A stretch of DNA of 25,693 nucleotides from a virus: positions 1 to 25,693 of the IMG/VR virus record IMGVR_UViG_3300021963_000588. One strand, given 5' to 3'. Below, piece by piece: positions 12,290 to 18,154 of this stretch. The position numbers were made by a program, and so were the translations under genes. Every line of letters begins with the position of its first letter. Position 1 is the first letter of the stretch. The notes under the pieces are model-generated. The model saw only the letters and a program-made list of their open reading frames with translations. It did not search any database and was not told the origin of the DNA.

Positions 12290-12309
12290 GAGGAACTATG
12301 AACGAACAA

Positions 12310-12579
12310 CTATTTAGAACCATCTTGCAATGGTGTATCATTAGAATTATCAACCATCCGGTAACCTTGTTGCCAAAGAACCTTACATAAAGTTACACTT
12401 TTCTCAATAATCTGATCTTCATCATCCATTGGATTAAGTATGTGTAAGCACTCGTGTAACAGGATTTCAAGCTGCTTCTTGCCTTTTAGCCGTGAGTCAA
12501 TATAAACTACACCATCACTTTCAGCAATGCCGTGTGCTTGTTCCCTACCTAATTTGCGATATATGATTTTAATCTTCAT
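12310..12579 (-). CDS. Minimal HExxH metalloprotein (SprT/ImmA-like)
   Basis: This 89-aa protein contains LLHECLHILNP at about 40-50, a HExxH zinc-protease helix (H-E-C-L-H) preceded by a strand-rich N-terminus (KIIYRK, VVYIDSRLKGKKQLE). A helical end (EDQIIEKSVTLCKVLWQQGY) follows. It is short for SprT or ImmA families, but the strand-then-HExxH order fits such compact peptidases. The third zinc ligand is not obvious. It is the last gene before the terminators, after the phosphoesterase, and overlaps the previous gene by 11 nt. Proteolysis of a host or phage protein is inferred; the substrate is unknown. Confidence 0.7.
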   Translation of the reverse strand: MKIKIIYRKLGREQAHGIAESDGVVYIDSRLKGKKQLEILLHECLHILNPMDDEDQIIEKSVTLCKVLWQQGYRMVDNSNDTPLQDGSK

Positions 12580-12760
12580 CTTTCATTAAAGCTAAATCTG
12601 GTCTATCTATTTCTTTAAATATAAGTTTCTCACCACCTCTTATTTTGCCTAAAGTGTTTTTAATCTCTTGCTCTAAGTTGTGCAGTTCAATTAGTTTAGC
12701 AACCAACCATTGCTCTTGTTGTAGTGATGTCAATTTTGCAAAGTTTTTAGGGTATCTCAT
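12569..12760 (-). CDS. Small hypothetical protein (63 aa)
   Basis: The start is set at MRYPKNFAKL (12760), 1 nt after the phosphoesterase stop (TAA-T-ATG). A longer frame from 12820 would overlap that gene and is less likely. Residues 1-20 are basic (YPKNFAKLTSLQQEQWLVAK), a charged helix follows (LHNLEQEIKNTLGKI), and the C-terminus is mixed acidic/basic (IDRPDLALMKDED). No family is recognised. Its neighbours are both predicted metal-dependent hydrolases. Confidence 0.6.
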   Translation of the reverse strand: MRYPKNFAKLTSLQQEQWLVAKLIELHNLEQEIKNTLGKIRGGEKLIFKEIDRPDLALMKDED

Positions 12761-12761
12761 A

Positions 12762-13802
12762 TTAGAAAATTTTGTTTTTATAGATTCTTTTATTTTGTAC
12801 CGAGTAATAACCTTCAACATCTTTTTCTAATATCGCAAACCCTTGTGAGTAATTATCAACGTGCTTACAATATTCCACGTTAGGATGCATCAAATGTCCA
12901 GTTGTCCAGCAAGTAAAAACTTCTTCATCAAATTGATTCTTAGTTGTGTAAGATTGTACTTGGTGAACGTGCGAAGCTATTGCCGACTGCTTAACTCTAT
13001 CATATAAAGTCTTTGCTGGATTTACACCGCTTCCCCTTCTAAATGTAGTATCGCCGTGAATAATAGGTAACTTGCCAAATTTAACGTGGTCTATATTTTT
13101 AATTCCTATAATGTTAAAAGTATTTAGCATTAAGATTTCCTCAATGTCAAACTTACCGCTTAAACCTAATAACTCTGGTGCTTTTGTTCTCATATACCTT
13201 TCATAGCGGAATTCATGGTTACTGTCTAAGTTATAATAAATAGGAATTAAAGGAAAGGTTGCTCTTATAAATCCAAGCATCTCAATTATTGCCTCGTGTT
13301 CTTCATCAAACTTTCTAACTCTTGGGTCTTTTTGGAAATCGCTTAATTGGTAAAAGTCAACCAAATCGCCATTAATAAATAATGAATCAATCTTTTGTTC
13401 CTGTAAGTATTTAAAGCAAACCTCAATAGCTTTTGGGTCATGGAATGGCACTTGTAAATCACTTATAAATCCCATTTTTTTAATTGCTATTGGCAATGTA
13501 TAAACAACCTTTTCTTCTACCCAAGTAGGCGGTTGAGCAAAGTTTGAAGCAGTACGTTTAAAATCTTCTACAAATTGTTTGTTAGTTCCTTTTACACTTT
13601 TTGTTTCACCTGTCTTACCCCTGTAATAACGTACTAAATAACGTACGTTTTCGTGATTGTCAAAGTGTGCGCTTTGCTCCTTCATAATCAAAGAAGCTAA
13701 AGTGTTAGACGGCATCCATTGAGGATATTTAGCTAAATAGTCCAATACTATTTGACCACTCATTGTGGTTTTGCTTCCGCCTTTCTTTTTTGTTGTTGTC
13801 AT
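12762..13802 (-). CDS. Calcineurin-like metallophosphoesterase
   Basis: This 346-aa protein has a basic, possibly DNA-binding N-terminal ~100 residues followed by a metallophosphoesterase domain. Metal motifs in order are SDLQVPFHD at 114-122 (D115, H121), NGDLVD at 144-149, SNHE at 194-197, IHGD at 248-251 and SHVHQ at 277-281. The first motif has Q in place of the usual His of 'DxH', and 'SNHE' replaces GNHE, as in many phage members. It could act on nucleic-acid ends, nucleotides or phosphoproteins. It sits downstream of the lysis genes. The fold is secure; the substrate is unknown. Confidence 0.85.
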   Translation of the reverse strand: MTTTKKKGGSKTTMSGQIVLDYLAKYPQWMPSNTLASLIMKEQSAHFDNHENVRYLVRYYRGKTGETKSVKGTNKQFVEDFKRTASNFAQPPTWVEEKVVYTLPIAIKKMGFISDLQVPFHDPKAIEVCFKYLQEQKIDSLFINGDLVDFYQLSDFQKDPRVRKFDEEHEAIIEMLGFIRATFPLIPIYYNLDSNHEFRYERYMRTKAPELLGLSGKFDIEEILMLNTFNIIGIKNIDHVKFGKLPIIHGDTTFRRGSGVNPAKTLYDRVKQSAIASHVHQVQSYTTKNQFDEEVFTCWTTGHLMHPNVEYCKHVDNYSQGFAILEKDVEGYYSVQNKRIYKNKIF

Positions 13803-13812
13803 AGGTTTATTT

Positions 13813-14415
13813 TTAGGTTAGTGAGTTTAGTATCAAATCCGCCTCCTCCTCCCTTCGCTTGACCAATCCATCAAGTCCAACATTTTCCCAAAGTCTTTTA
13901 GACCTTTCTATTTGGTCAGCTATGCCCTCGTAGTCTTTTTTTGCCACAAGGTCAACTATTGCCCTCATTTCCTTTCGCCTATCGCCTTGTAACTTATTAC
14001 CCCTGTTATAAATCATTGAAACCAACGCACCTCTTGTGTCCTCGTTTAAGGTGTCAAGTTCTGGATAAATAGCTTTAGTCAAAGCATAGTATTTAGGTAG
14101 CGACTTATTAACGAATACATCATAGGCAAAATTGTATGGAATCCTAACTTGTAGTATTTCGCCACGCATCATTGATTTAACCGATTCACCTTTTATCCCT
14201 ACCACTTTTCTTAACGCATTAATAAAGTTCAAATTTAAGCCTTGCCAGTCGCTAAAGAATTGCTTTTCGGTTACATAACCCAAATCATAGCCCAAGCCAA
14301 TTGTGCAGCCCGAATCGCCTCCAGCCCAAATAGGCTTTTGGTATCTTTTTTCGTACACGGCTCTGCCTCCTACTTCGTGCTTAATAATCATCTCAATTGC
14401 TTTGCGACTAATCAT
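13813..14415 (-). CDS. Phage lysozyme (T4/pesticin-type muramidase)
   Basis: This 200-aa cytoplasm-made endolysin has the active-site order of T4-type/pesticin lysozymes. IIKHEVGG at 10-17 carries catalytic Glu14, and GGDSGCTIGLGYDLGY at 32-47 carries Asp34 and Thr38. A helical C-terminal lobe includes GALVSMIYNRG and a basic helix. There is no signal peptide, so export would need a holin. It follows the M15 peptidase gene, with a homing endonuclease gene wedged between them and overlapping its start by 8 nt. Two different cell-wall hydrolases in one cassette imply cutting of both glycan strands and peptide stems. Confidence 0.85.
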   Translation of the reverse strand: MISRKAIEMIIKHEVGGRAVYEKRYQKPIWAGGDSGCTIGLGYDLGYVTEKQFFSDWQGLNLNFINALRKVVGIKGESVKSMMRGEILQVRIPYNFAYDVFVNKSLPKYYALTKAIYPELDTLNEDTRGALVSMIYNRGNKLQGDRRKEMRAIVDLVAKKDYEGIADQIERSKRLWENVGLDGLVKRREEEADLILNSLT

Positions 14416-15022
14416 TGTTAATGTTTTTTCGTTTTTCCCAAGCCTTTAATCCAGATAATCTCATTTTCTCTTTTGTTTCATTTGACATTTTTTTGCCTAA
14501 CATTGAACTTCTTAGTCTATTTTTTTCTTTTTCTGATACAATTCTATTTTTCATTCTATCGCTTACTTTTTGCCTCATAGAATCAGGCATTTTTCTGCCT
14601 TTATTGATTTTGCTAATTTTATCTTTATACTCTTTAGTTTGCATATAACTTCTATCAAACTTAGAGTAATCTTTTAATTTATTAGATTCACCAATTTTAC
14701 GTTTAGCTTCTTCAGTATGCTTACCTCCAGAATTACCATCTCCACCATCCGAAATATTAGTTAAAATACCTGTTTTATCTATTTTTTTACCATACAAAGC
14801 TATAAATTCAATTTCTTTAATTTTAGCTTCATCTCTTGTTAAGTTATCTAATAATATCTCTACTTCATAATTAGTTTTTTGCACAATTCTATTCCAAAAT
14901 ATATTTCTAGATTGTTTAGAATATGCCCTTTGGTATTTACTATCTGTACCTATACCAATATAAAAAGGCTCATTTTTATCAAGTCTTATATGTCTATAAA
15001 TATATGTACTATTACTTATCAT
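14408..15022 (-). CDS. GIY-YIG homing endonuclease with NUMOD3 repeats
   Basis: The start is set at MISNSTYIYRH (15022), 1 nt after the M15 peptidase stop; a 10-codon longer frame would overlap that gene. The 204-aa product has GIY-YIG elements (YIYRH at 7-11, FYIGIG at 20-25) and a catalytic-type Glu (EIEFIALYG). At least three NUMOD3-type DNA-contact repeats follow (HTEEAKRKIGESN; INKGRKMPDSMRQKVSDRM; LGKKMSNETKEKMRLSGLKA). It is Lys-rich and AT-rich, unlike the flanking lysis genes. It is a mobile gene inserted between two endolysin genes without breaking either frame. Confidence 0.87.
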   Translation of the reverse strand: MISNSTYIYRHIRLDKNEPFYIGIGTDSKYQRAYSKQSRNIFWNRIVQKTNYEVEILLDNLTRDEAKIKEIEFIALYGKKIDKTGILTNISDGGDGNSGGKHTEEAKRKIGESNKLKDYSKFDRSYMQTKEYKDKISKINKGRKMPDSMRQKVSDRMKNRIVSEKEKNRLRSSMLGKKMSNETKEKMRLSGLKAWEKRKNINND

Positions 15023-15023
15023 T

Positions 15024-15488
15024 TTAGTAGTTTTGGTATGTTGTTTTACCATTCACTCGCACCGCCTTTAACACTTGCTTTCTTTGTTTACCTGTTGACT
15101 CATAAGAAACGTGAACCCAATCTGGATTCTTGCTATCACCAAACTCATAAATAAGCTGGTCAAAAACTAAATTATCCTTAATGTAGTCAAATACCATTCT
15201 ATTAGTTACTCCGCTTGTTGATGAATCCATATCAATATCAATAGCTTCGCCTTGACAATGTTGGCTCGTTAATGAACCGCCAATGCATTTGTTTAATTCA
15301 ACACTACGATAACCACTTGATATGTGGATAGGCACTCCAAAGTGCGTTCTAATTGGTTCAAATACTTTTTCTGCTAATAGCTTAAAGTTTTCAATGTGTA
15401 AAGCGATAGGCATATTGCTAATGCCGTTTCTTTTAGCTGATTCACTACGAATTACTTCGCTAAGCTCTAAATGTGCTGATAGTTTCAT
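15024..15488 (-). CDS. M15-family peptidoglycan peptidase
   Basis: This 154-aa enzyme belongs to the peptidase M15_3 type, which cleaves peptidoglycan peptide stems (D-Ala-D-Ala carboxypeptidase or endopeptidase fold). Motifs are ISSGYRS at 56-62, SQHCQGEAIDID at 75-86 with zinc ligands His77 and Asp84, and DWVHVSY at 123-129 with His126. It is a single catalytic domain without signal peptide or binding domain. Its start overlaps the small membrane protein gene as ATGA. Together with the lysozyme it forms a two-enzyme endolysin set. All ligands are present, so it is probably active. Confidence 0.88.
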   Translation of the reverse strand: MKLSAHLELSEVIRSESAKRNGISNMPIALHIENFKLLAEKVFEPIRTHFGVPIHISSGYRSVELNKCIGGSLTSQHCQGEAIDIDMDSSTSGVTNRMVFDYIKDNLVFDQLIYEFGDSKNPDWVHVSYESTGKQRKQVLKAVRVNGKTTYQNY

Positions 15489-15568
15489 ACGTTATAAAAA
15501 AAATAAGTTAATAATATTACCCATAAGGTAAAGCCAATTGCAAATGCTCGTTTTTCGTTATTCGGCAT
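15485..15568 (-). CDS. Tiny membrane peptide, lysis cassette (27 aa)
   Basis: The start is set at MPNNEKRAF (15568), overlapping the holin-like gene's end by 11 nt. A longer frame starting at 15715 lies wholly within the holin gene in another frame and is rejected. The 27 residues are a charged head (PNNEKR) and one hydrophobic helix (AFAIGFTLWVILLTYFFYNV). Its stop overlaps the M15 start as ATGA. It is likely an accessory membrane peptide, for instance an antiholin or pinholin subunit (inference). Confidence 0.5.
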   Translation of the reverse strand: MPNNEKRAFAIGFTLWVILLTYFFYNV

Positions 15569-15788
15569 CTTTTTTAGTTGAAAATTTGTCAATAGTGCTT
15601 GAACCCATTGCTGCAATACATATAGCCATAACTGCATCAACAAGTTTATCGCTTGGTGCAATCTCTTGATGTGTAAACGAGTTTGCCAATAATGTAATAC
15701 ATAAAAATAACGCACTTAATAGAGCAATAACTCTTTTTGTGCTTATTGAACCCCTTTCATCGCTTAATAAATTTGCTATCCATTTCAT
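15558..15788 (-). CDS. Holin-like membrane protein (76 aa)
   Basis: This 76-aa protein begins MKWIANLLSDERGSISTKR, then has a hydrophobic helix (VIALLSALFLCITLLANSF), an acidic bend (HQEIAPSDK) and a second hydrophobic helix (LVDAVMAICIAAMGSSTI) before a basic end. Two membrane passes with a short loop and a charged tail are typical of class II holins, and the 'D-E-R-G-S-x-S-x-K-R' lead is common in Bacteroidetes phage holin-like proteins. It directly precedes the endolysin genes, so it is the best holin candidate. Confidence 0.75.
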   Translation of the reverse strand: MKWIANLLSDERGSISTKRVIALLSALFLCITLLANSFTHQEIAPSDKLVDAVMAICIAAMGSSTIDKFSTKKDAE

Positions 15789-15789
15789 T

Positions 15790-16176
15790 TTACTGTGTTT
15801 TAATAAGTACTAATGCCATAAACAATACTAAAGTCCATAACCTATTTATCCCTTTTTCTTTCTCAAAGGCTTCTTTGAACTCTTGGTCAATTCCTGTGGT
15901 TGGTTTAGTATTTTGGATATGATATCTGTAAATGTTGATTGTATCTTGCTTTTTACTAATTTGATTAATTGCTGAATCATAATATCTTGTTTTAATTTGT
16001 AATGAATCTATTGTCTTTTTATAACCTAAATACAAAGCGTTTATTTCTTTGCCTTGCTCAATGGTCATTATAACAACCGAATCTTGTTTAATTTTCTTTA
16101 TTATTGGGTATTGCGAGTAGCTTGAAACTGACACCAGTATCATTACTAACACTATCCAAAGATGCTTTGACTTCAC
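15790..16176 (-). CDS. Exported coiled-coil protein with C-terminal membrane helix
   Basis: This 128-aa protein has an N-terminal signal peptide (HLWIVLVMILVSVSSYSQ, a typical Bacteroidetes 'SYSQ' end). A polar coiled-coil region with repeated Ile/Leu spacing follows, and then a C-terminal hydrophobic helix (LWTLVLFMALVLI). It is anchored at the end opposite to the usual i-spanin. The first 30 codons overlap the previous gene in another frame (89 nt), recalling the nested Rz/Rz1 genes. A role in outer-membrane disruption is inferred. An internal start near 16068 is possible but would lose the signal. Confidence 0.6.
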   Translation of the reverse strand: MKSKHLWIVLVMILVSVSSYSQYPIIKKIKQDSVVIMTIEQGKEINALYLGYKKTIDSLQIKTRYYDSAINQISKKQDTINIYRYHIQNTKPTTGIDQEFKEAFEKEKGINRLWTLVLFMALVLIKTQ

Positions 16177-16414
16177 TTAATTCGGTTTTTAATATTTTAA
16201 CTTCTTGTTTTAATTCGGTTATTGTTGCAATTGCTTTTGTAACTAACTCTGCTTCCTTTTTACTTGCCTTAGCTTGTACTTTAACTGACAAATCGTTTGT
16301 TTCCGATACCTTATTCATTAGCTTTTGGAACTCTATGTCCTCTTTTAAGTCCTCGTTTTGATTTTGAGCTGATGCCGTACACCCCATTAAAAATATAAAT
16401 AATAAGTATTTCAT
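16088..16414 (-). CDS. Lipoprotein-like coiled-coil protein, o-spanin candidate
   Basis: This 108-aa protein has a short export signal ending at a cysteine (YLLFIFLMGCTASAQ, C12), a near-match to a lipobox. A long charged coiled coil (EAELVTKAIATITELKQEVK, then ILKTELSEVKASLDS) and a short tail follow. Lipid anchoring in the outer membrane with a periplasmic coiled coil is the o-spanin pattern. It shares one base with the upstream gene (TAATG) and overlaps the downstream exported protein by 89 nt. Spanin assignment is inferred from topology and cassette position. The lipobox is not canonical (LMGC). Confidence 0.55.
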   Translation of the reverse strand: MKYLLFIFLMGCTASAQNQNEDLKEDIEFQKLMNKVSETNDLSVKVQAKASKKEAELVTKAIATITELKQEVKILKTELSEVKASLDSVSNDTGVSFKLLAIPNNKEN

Positions 16415-16683
16415 TACTTAATAGATTGAATTTTGCCTAAACTTTCAAGTGTGCTTAGTTTAGCCGTTGCAGATGCCAAAGATGAATCGCATCTTCTTAA
16501 AGCCACTTGCATAATGTCAACCTTTTCATCTAATTTTTGCACCTTAACCGCTTGACTTGTGATCTGGTCTTTGAAGGTAGAACGTACATCAATATACAAT
16601 GCAGATATTCCACATAGAACAATAAATAAAGTTGCCACAACTGGATTCTTTGCAAAATCTTTAAACGATACAGGTAAAGCCAT
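16414..16683 (-). CDS. Membrane-anchored coiled-coil protein, i-spanin candidate
   Basis: This 89-aa protein has a short basic head, one transmembrane helix (VVATLFIVLCGISALYI, about residues 14-30) and a periplasmic coiled coil (AVKVQKLDEKVDIMQVALRR, then SLASATAKLSTLESL). N-in, C-out topology with a coiled coil is the Rz-type inner-membrane spanin pattern. It is followed with a one-base overlap by the lipoprotein-like gene, so the pair has the right order and topology for i-/o-spanins. The name is inferred from topology, since spanins diverge beyond sequence recognition. Confidence 0.6.
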   Translation of the reverse strand: MALPVSFKDFAKNPVVATLFIVLCGISALYIDVRSTFKDQITSQAVKVQKLDEKVDIMQVALRRCDSSLASATAKLSTLESLGKIQSIK

Positions 16684-16684
16684 T

Positions 16685-17245
16685 TTAGAATAATTTTATA
16701 TAATAACCTAATGAATAATGATTTGTAGTTGCGTTTATCGTAAATAAGCCGTTTTTAGCCGTTTTATATCCTAATCCAAGTCCTAAGCCTACTTTGTTAT
16801 CAAATGCCCTTAAATCGCCTATAACACCCAAATAAACCTCTTTTTTAGGCTTTGGAGTAATAGTCTTGGTAACATAGATAGTTTTTTCGCTTATTTCAGC
16901 CTTAAAACTTCTGCCTTGTATCTTGTTTTGTGAGATTGTATCTTGGATGTATGCGTATCCTAAAGAGTCTATGCGTATAGTATCGGAATAAGATTTAACT
17001 GTCAAGTAATCCTTGACTATTGAAAGTGTATCAGTTTTATAAATAGTTGTTGTATCAATATTATAAATTGTGTCTAAAACTACAAAAGGGATAGATTTCC
17101 CTTTGATATACTTAGTAAAAGTTTTCTGTTGGTAAACTGTGTCGGTATCTATGATAACCGATGGTTGACCTATGTATGAAGATTTATCCTTAATGAAAAG
17201 AAATACTATAATAACCAAAATTGCTATTACAATATTCTTATACAT
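16685..17245 (-). CDS. Anchored envelope protein in lysis region (186 aa)
   Basis: This protein has an N-terminal membrane helix (NIVIAILVIIVFLFI) followed by an extracytoplasmic beta-rich region. The region has repeated Thr/Asp strands (IDTDTVYQQKTFTKY, IYNIDTTTIYKTDTLSIV) and a C-terminal strand set (VGLGLGLGYKTAKNGLFTIN, then YSLGYYIKLF) that resembles porin-type or outer-membrane strands. Similar N-anchored proteins precede spanin-like genes in Bacteroidetes phages. I do not recognise a family. Possible roles are envelope disruption or superinfection immunity. It is coupled to the small membrane gene upstream (one-base overlap). Confidence 0.65.
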   Translation of the reverse strand: MYKNIVIAILVIIVFLFIKDKSSYIGQPSVIIDTDTVYQQKTFTKYIKGKSIPFVVLDTIYNIDTTTIYKTDTLSIVKDYLTVKSYSDTIRIDSLGYAYIQDTISQNKIQGRSFKAEISEKTIYVTKTITPKPKKEVYLGVIGDLRAFDNKVGLGLGLGYKTAKNGLFTINATTNHYSLGYYIKLF

Positions 17246-17418
17246 TACTTAAATCTTTTAGTCGCTTTGATGTAATAACGGATTGCCATAATACCTGAAA
17301 CAATAGCAACCAAACCCGCAATCATTGTAATCAATGGCTGCACTTGTGTTATGGTAAGTGATGCGGCAGTAATTGAAACTGCGGTATTCGCAAGGGCTTG
17401 GCTGCTATCTTGTACCAT
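17245..17418 (-). CDS. Small membrane protein, holin candidate (57 aa)
   Basis: The frame runs from ATG at 17418 to TAA at 17247-17245. It has a polar N-terminus (MVQDSSQALANTAVSITAAS), one or two hydrophobic segments (LTITQVQPLITMIAGLVAIVSGIMAI) and a basic end (RYYIKATKRFK). Both ends overlap neighbours as TAATG. Its size, topology and basic tail fit small phage holins, so it competes with the 76-aa protein for that role; one may be the antiholin. Confidence 0.6.
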   Translation of the reverse strand: MVQDSSQALANTAVSITAASLTITQVQPLITMIAGLVAIVSGIMAIRYYIKATKRFK

Positions 17419-17570
17419 TAGTCTTCTGTTTGTGGTTCTTGTACTTGTGGTGGATTTTGTTCTTGTGCAATTTTACCCAAGAAGCCTAAAATTGGGTTAG
17501 CAAACTTTGCTGGAATCTCCATTAAATAAGTTTCTAACTCCTTGATTTGATCTGCTGAAAGTTGTATCAT
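17418..17570 (-). CDS. Small acidic hypothetical protein (50 aa)
   Basis: The frame runs from ATG at 17570 to TAA at 17420-17418. It encodes an amphipathic helix (MIQLSADQIKELETYLMEIP), a short hydrophobic turn (ANPILGFLGKIA) and a Gln/Pro/Glu tail. It overlaps the next gene by one base. It follows a 43-nt gap that contains TATATTTG. No family is recognised. Confidence 0.55.
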   Translation of the reverse strand: MIQLSADQIKELETYLMEIPAKFANPILGFLGKIAQEQNPPQVQEPQTED

Positions 17571-17587
17571 AGTTTTAATTTTATATA

Positions 17588-17595
17588 CAAATATA
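17588..17595 (-). promoter_or_regulatory. Possible -7 box before the lysis cassette
   Basis: TATATTTG on the minus strand lies in the 43-nt gap after the 108-aa gene, 17 nt before the 50-aa gene's ATG. No TTG lies at the usual -33 distance. It may be a late promoter needing an activator or a chance match. Confidence 0.25.
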
Positions 17596-17613
17596 GTTAA
17601 ATATTCAATTTAA

Positions 17614-17940
17614 TTAAGGATTTGTAAAAGGTAACGGAAGTACCACAATAGGTGGGTTAACTTGATTCTCTATTTGAGCATCTAAATTAAGGTCTAAAGC
17701 AGCAACATCTATTGAAGCATCCAACCAACCACAAACGATTTCATAGGTTAAGTCCTCGTAAGGGATAAAGTTAGTAACGTCATCCTTTGAGAATGATTGA
17801 CTGCCGTAAACACTTGCAAAGTATTCTACTCCGTTAATTGTTTCTTTAGCGTTACGATTCCAATGTGCGACTACCACAAAGTCAGTTAAATCACCATCTT
17901 GTGGAACACAGTCTAATTGATTAATGTACCAATATTTCAT
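17614..17940 (-). CDS. Conserved small protein after tail fibre (108 aa)
   Basis: This acidic, soluble 108-aa protein is beta-rich. MKYWYINQLDCVPQDGDLTD and VVVAHWNRNAKETINGVEYF are followed by ASVYGSQSF, a mid stretch FIPYEDLTYEIVCGWLD and a Pro/Val-rich tail. The pattern (opening 'L-D-x-x-P-x-x-G-x-L-T-D-x-V-V-x-x-H-W', later 'Y-G-S', 'F-I-x-Y-E-x-L-T ... V-x-x-W-L') recurs in small phage structural-region proteins, including those of cyanophages. Function is not established; a fibre-associated or virion role is suggested by position. Confidence 0.7.
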   Translation of the reverse strand: MKYWYINQLDCVPQDGDLTDFVVVAHWNRNAKETINGVEYFASVYGSQSFSKDDVTNFIPYEDLTYEIVCGWLDASIDVAALDLNLDAQIENQVNPPIVVLPLPFTNP

Positions 17941-17945
17941 ATTAT

Positions 17946-18149
17946 TTATTTTTCTATTTCTTGTTTATAGGTTTGGTTGTAGTATTCTTCTCCAAATTTA
18001 AAAGGAATTGCACTATTATAAGCTTTTATTATCTGTTCTTTTTCTACATTTAATTGACTTTCGCACATATCTATTACTTCAATAGGTATATTAAATTCTA
18101 ATTGATATTCTTTTAATTCATCTAATAATTCTTGCATTGCTGTTTTCAT
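17946..18149 (-). CDS. Small phage protein with YYNxTYK ending (late copy)
   Basis: This is a 67-aa acidic helical protein (MKTAMQELLDELKEYQLEFN ... GEEYYNQTYKQEIEK). Start and end motifs match the 76-aa product of 11614-11844 in the replication operon. It lies 5 nt after the tail-fibre gene in a run of small genes. Having one copy in the late region and one in the early operon hints at a general role, such as a decoy or adaptor, but nothing in the sequence tells which. Confidence 0.65.
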   Translation of the reverse strand: MKTAMQELLDELKEYQLEFNIPIEVIDMCESQLNVEKEQIIKAYNSAIPFKFGEEYYNQTYKQEIEK

Positions 18150-18154
18150 AGTGT

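Larger units (their letters stand above)
11977..12309. other. Main intergenic control region
   Basis: These 333 gene-free bases hold, in order of leftward transcription, two terminators, two direct repeats, an inverted repeat with an extra half-site, AT-rich GG(T/C)AAATAA-like repeats (about 12067-12095) and the promoter. A plus-strand frame at 12085-12267 spans the terminator and is not accepted as a gene. The arrangement suits an operator or regulated switch between late and early transcription. Confidence 0.6.

Noticed and set aside
15569-15715. N-terminal extension of the 27-aa membrane peptide
   Set aside because: It lies in another frame entirely within the holin-like gene and has a Trp/Gln/Leu-rich non-protein-like composition. 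The short start at 15568 fits the operon's overlaps better.
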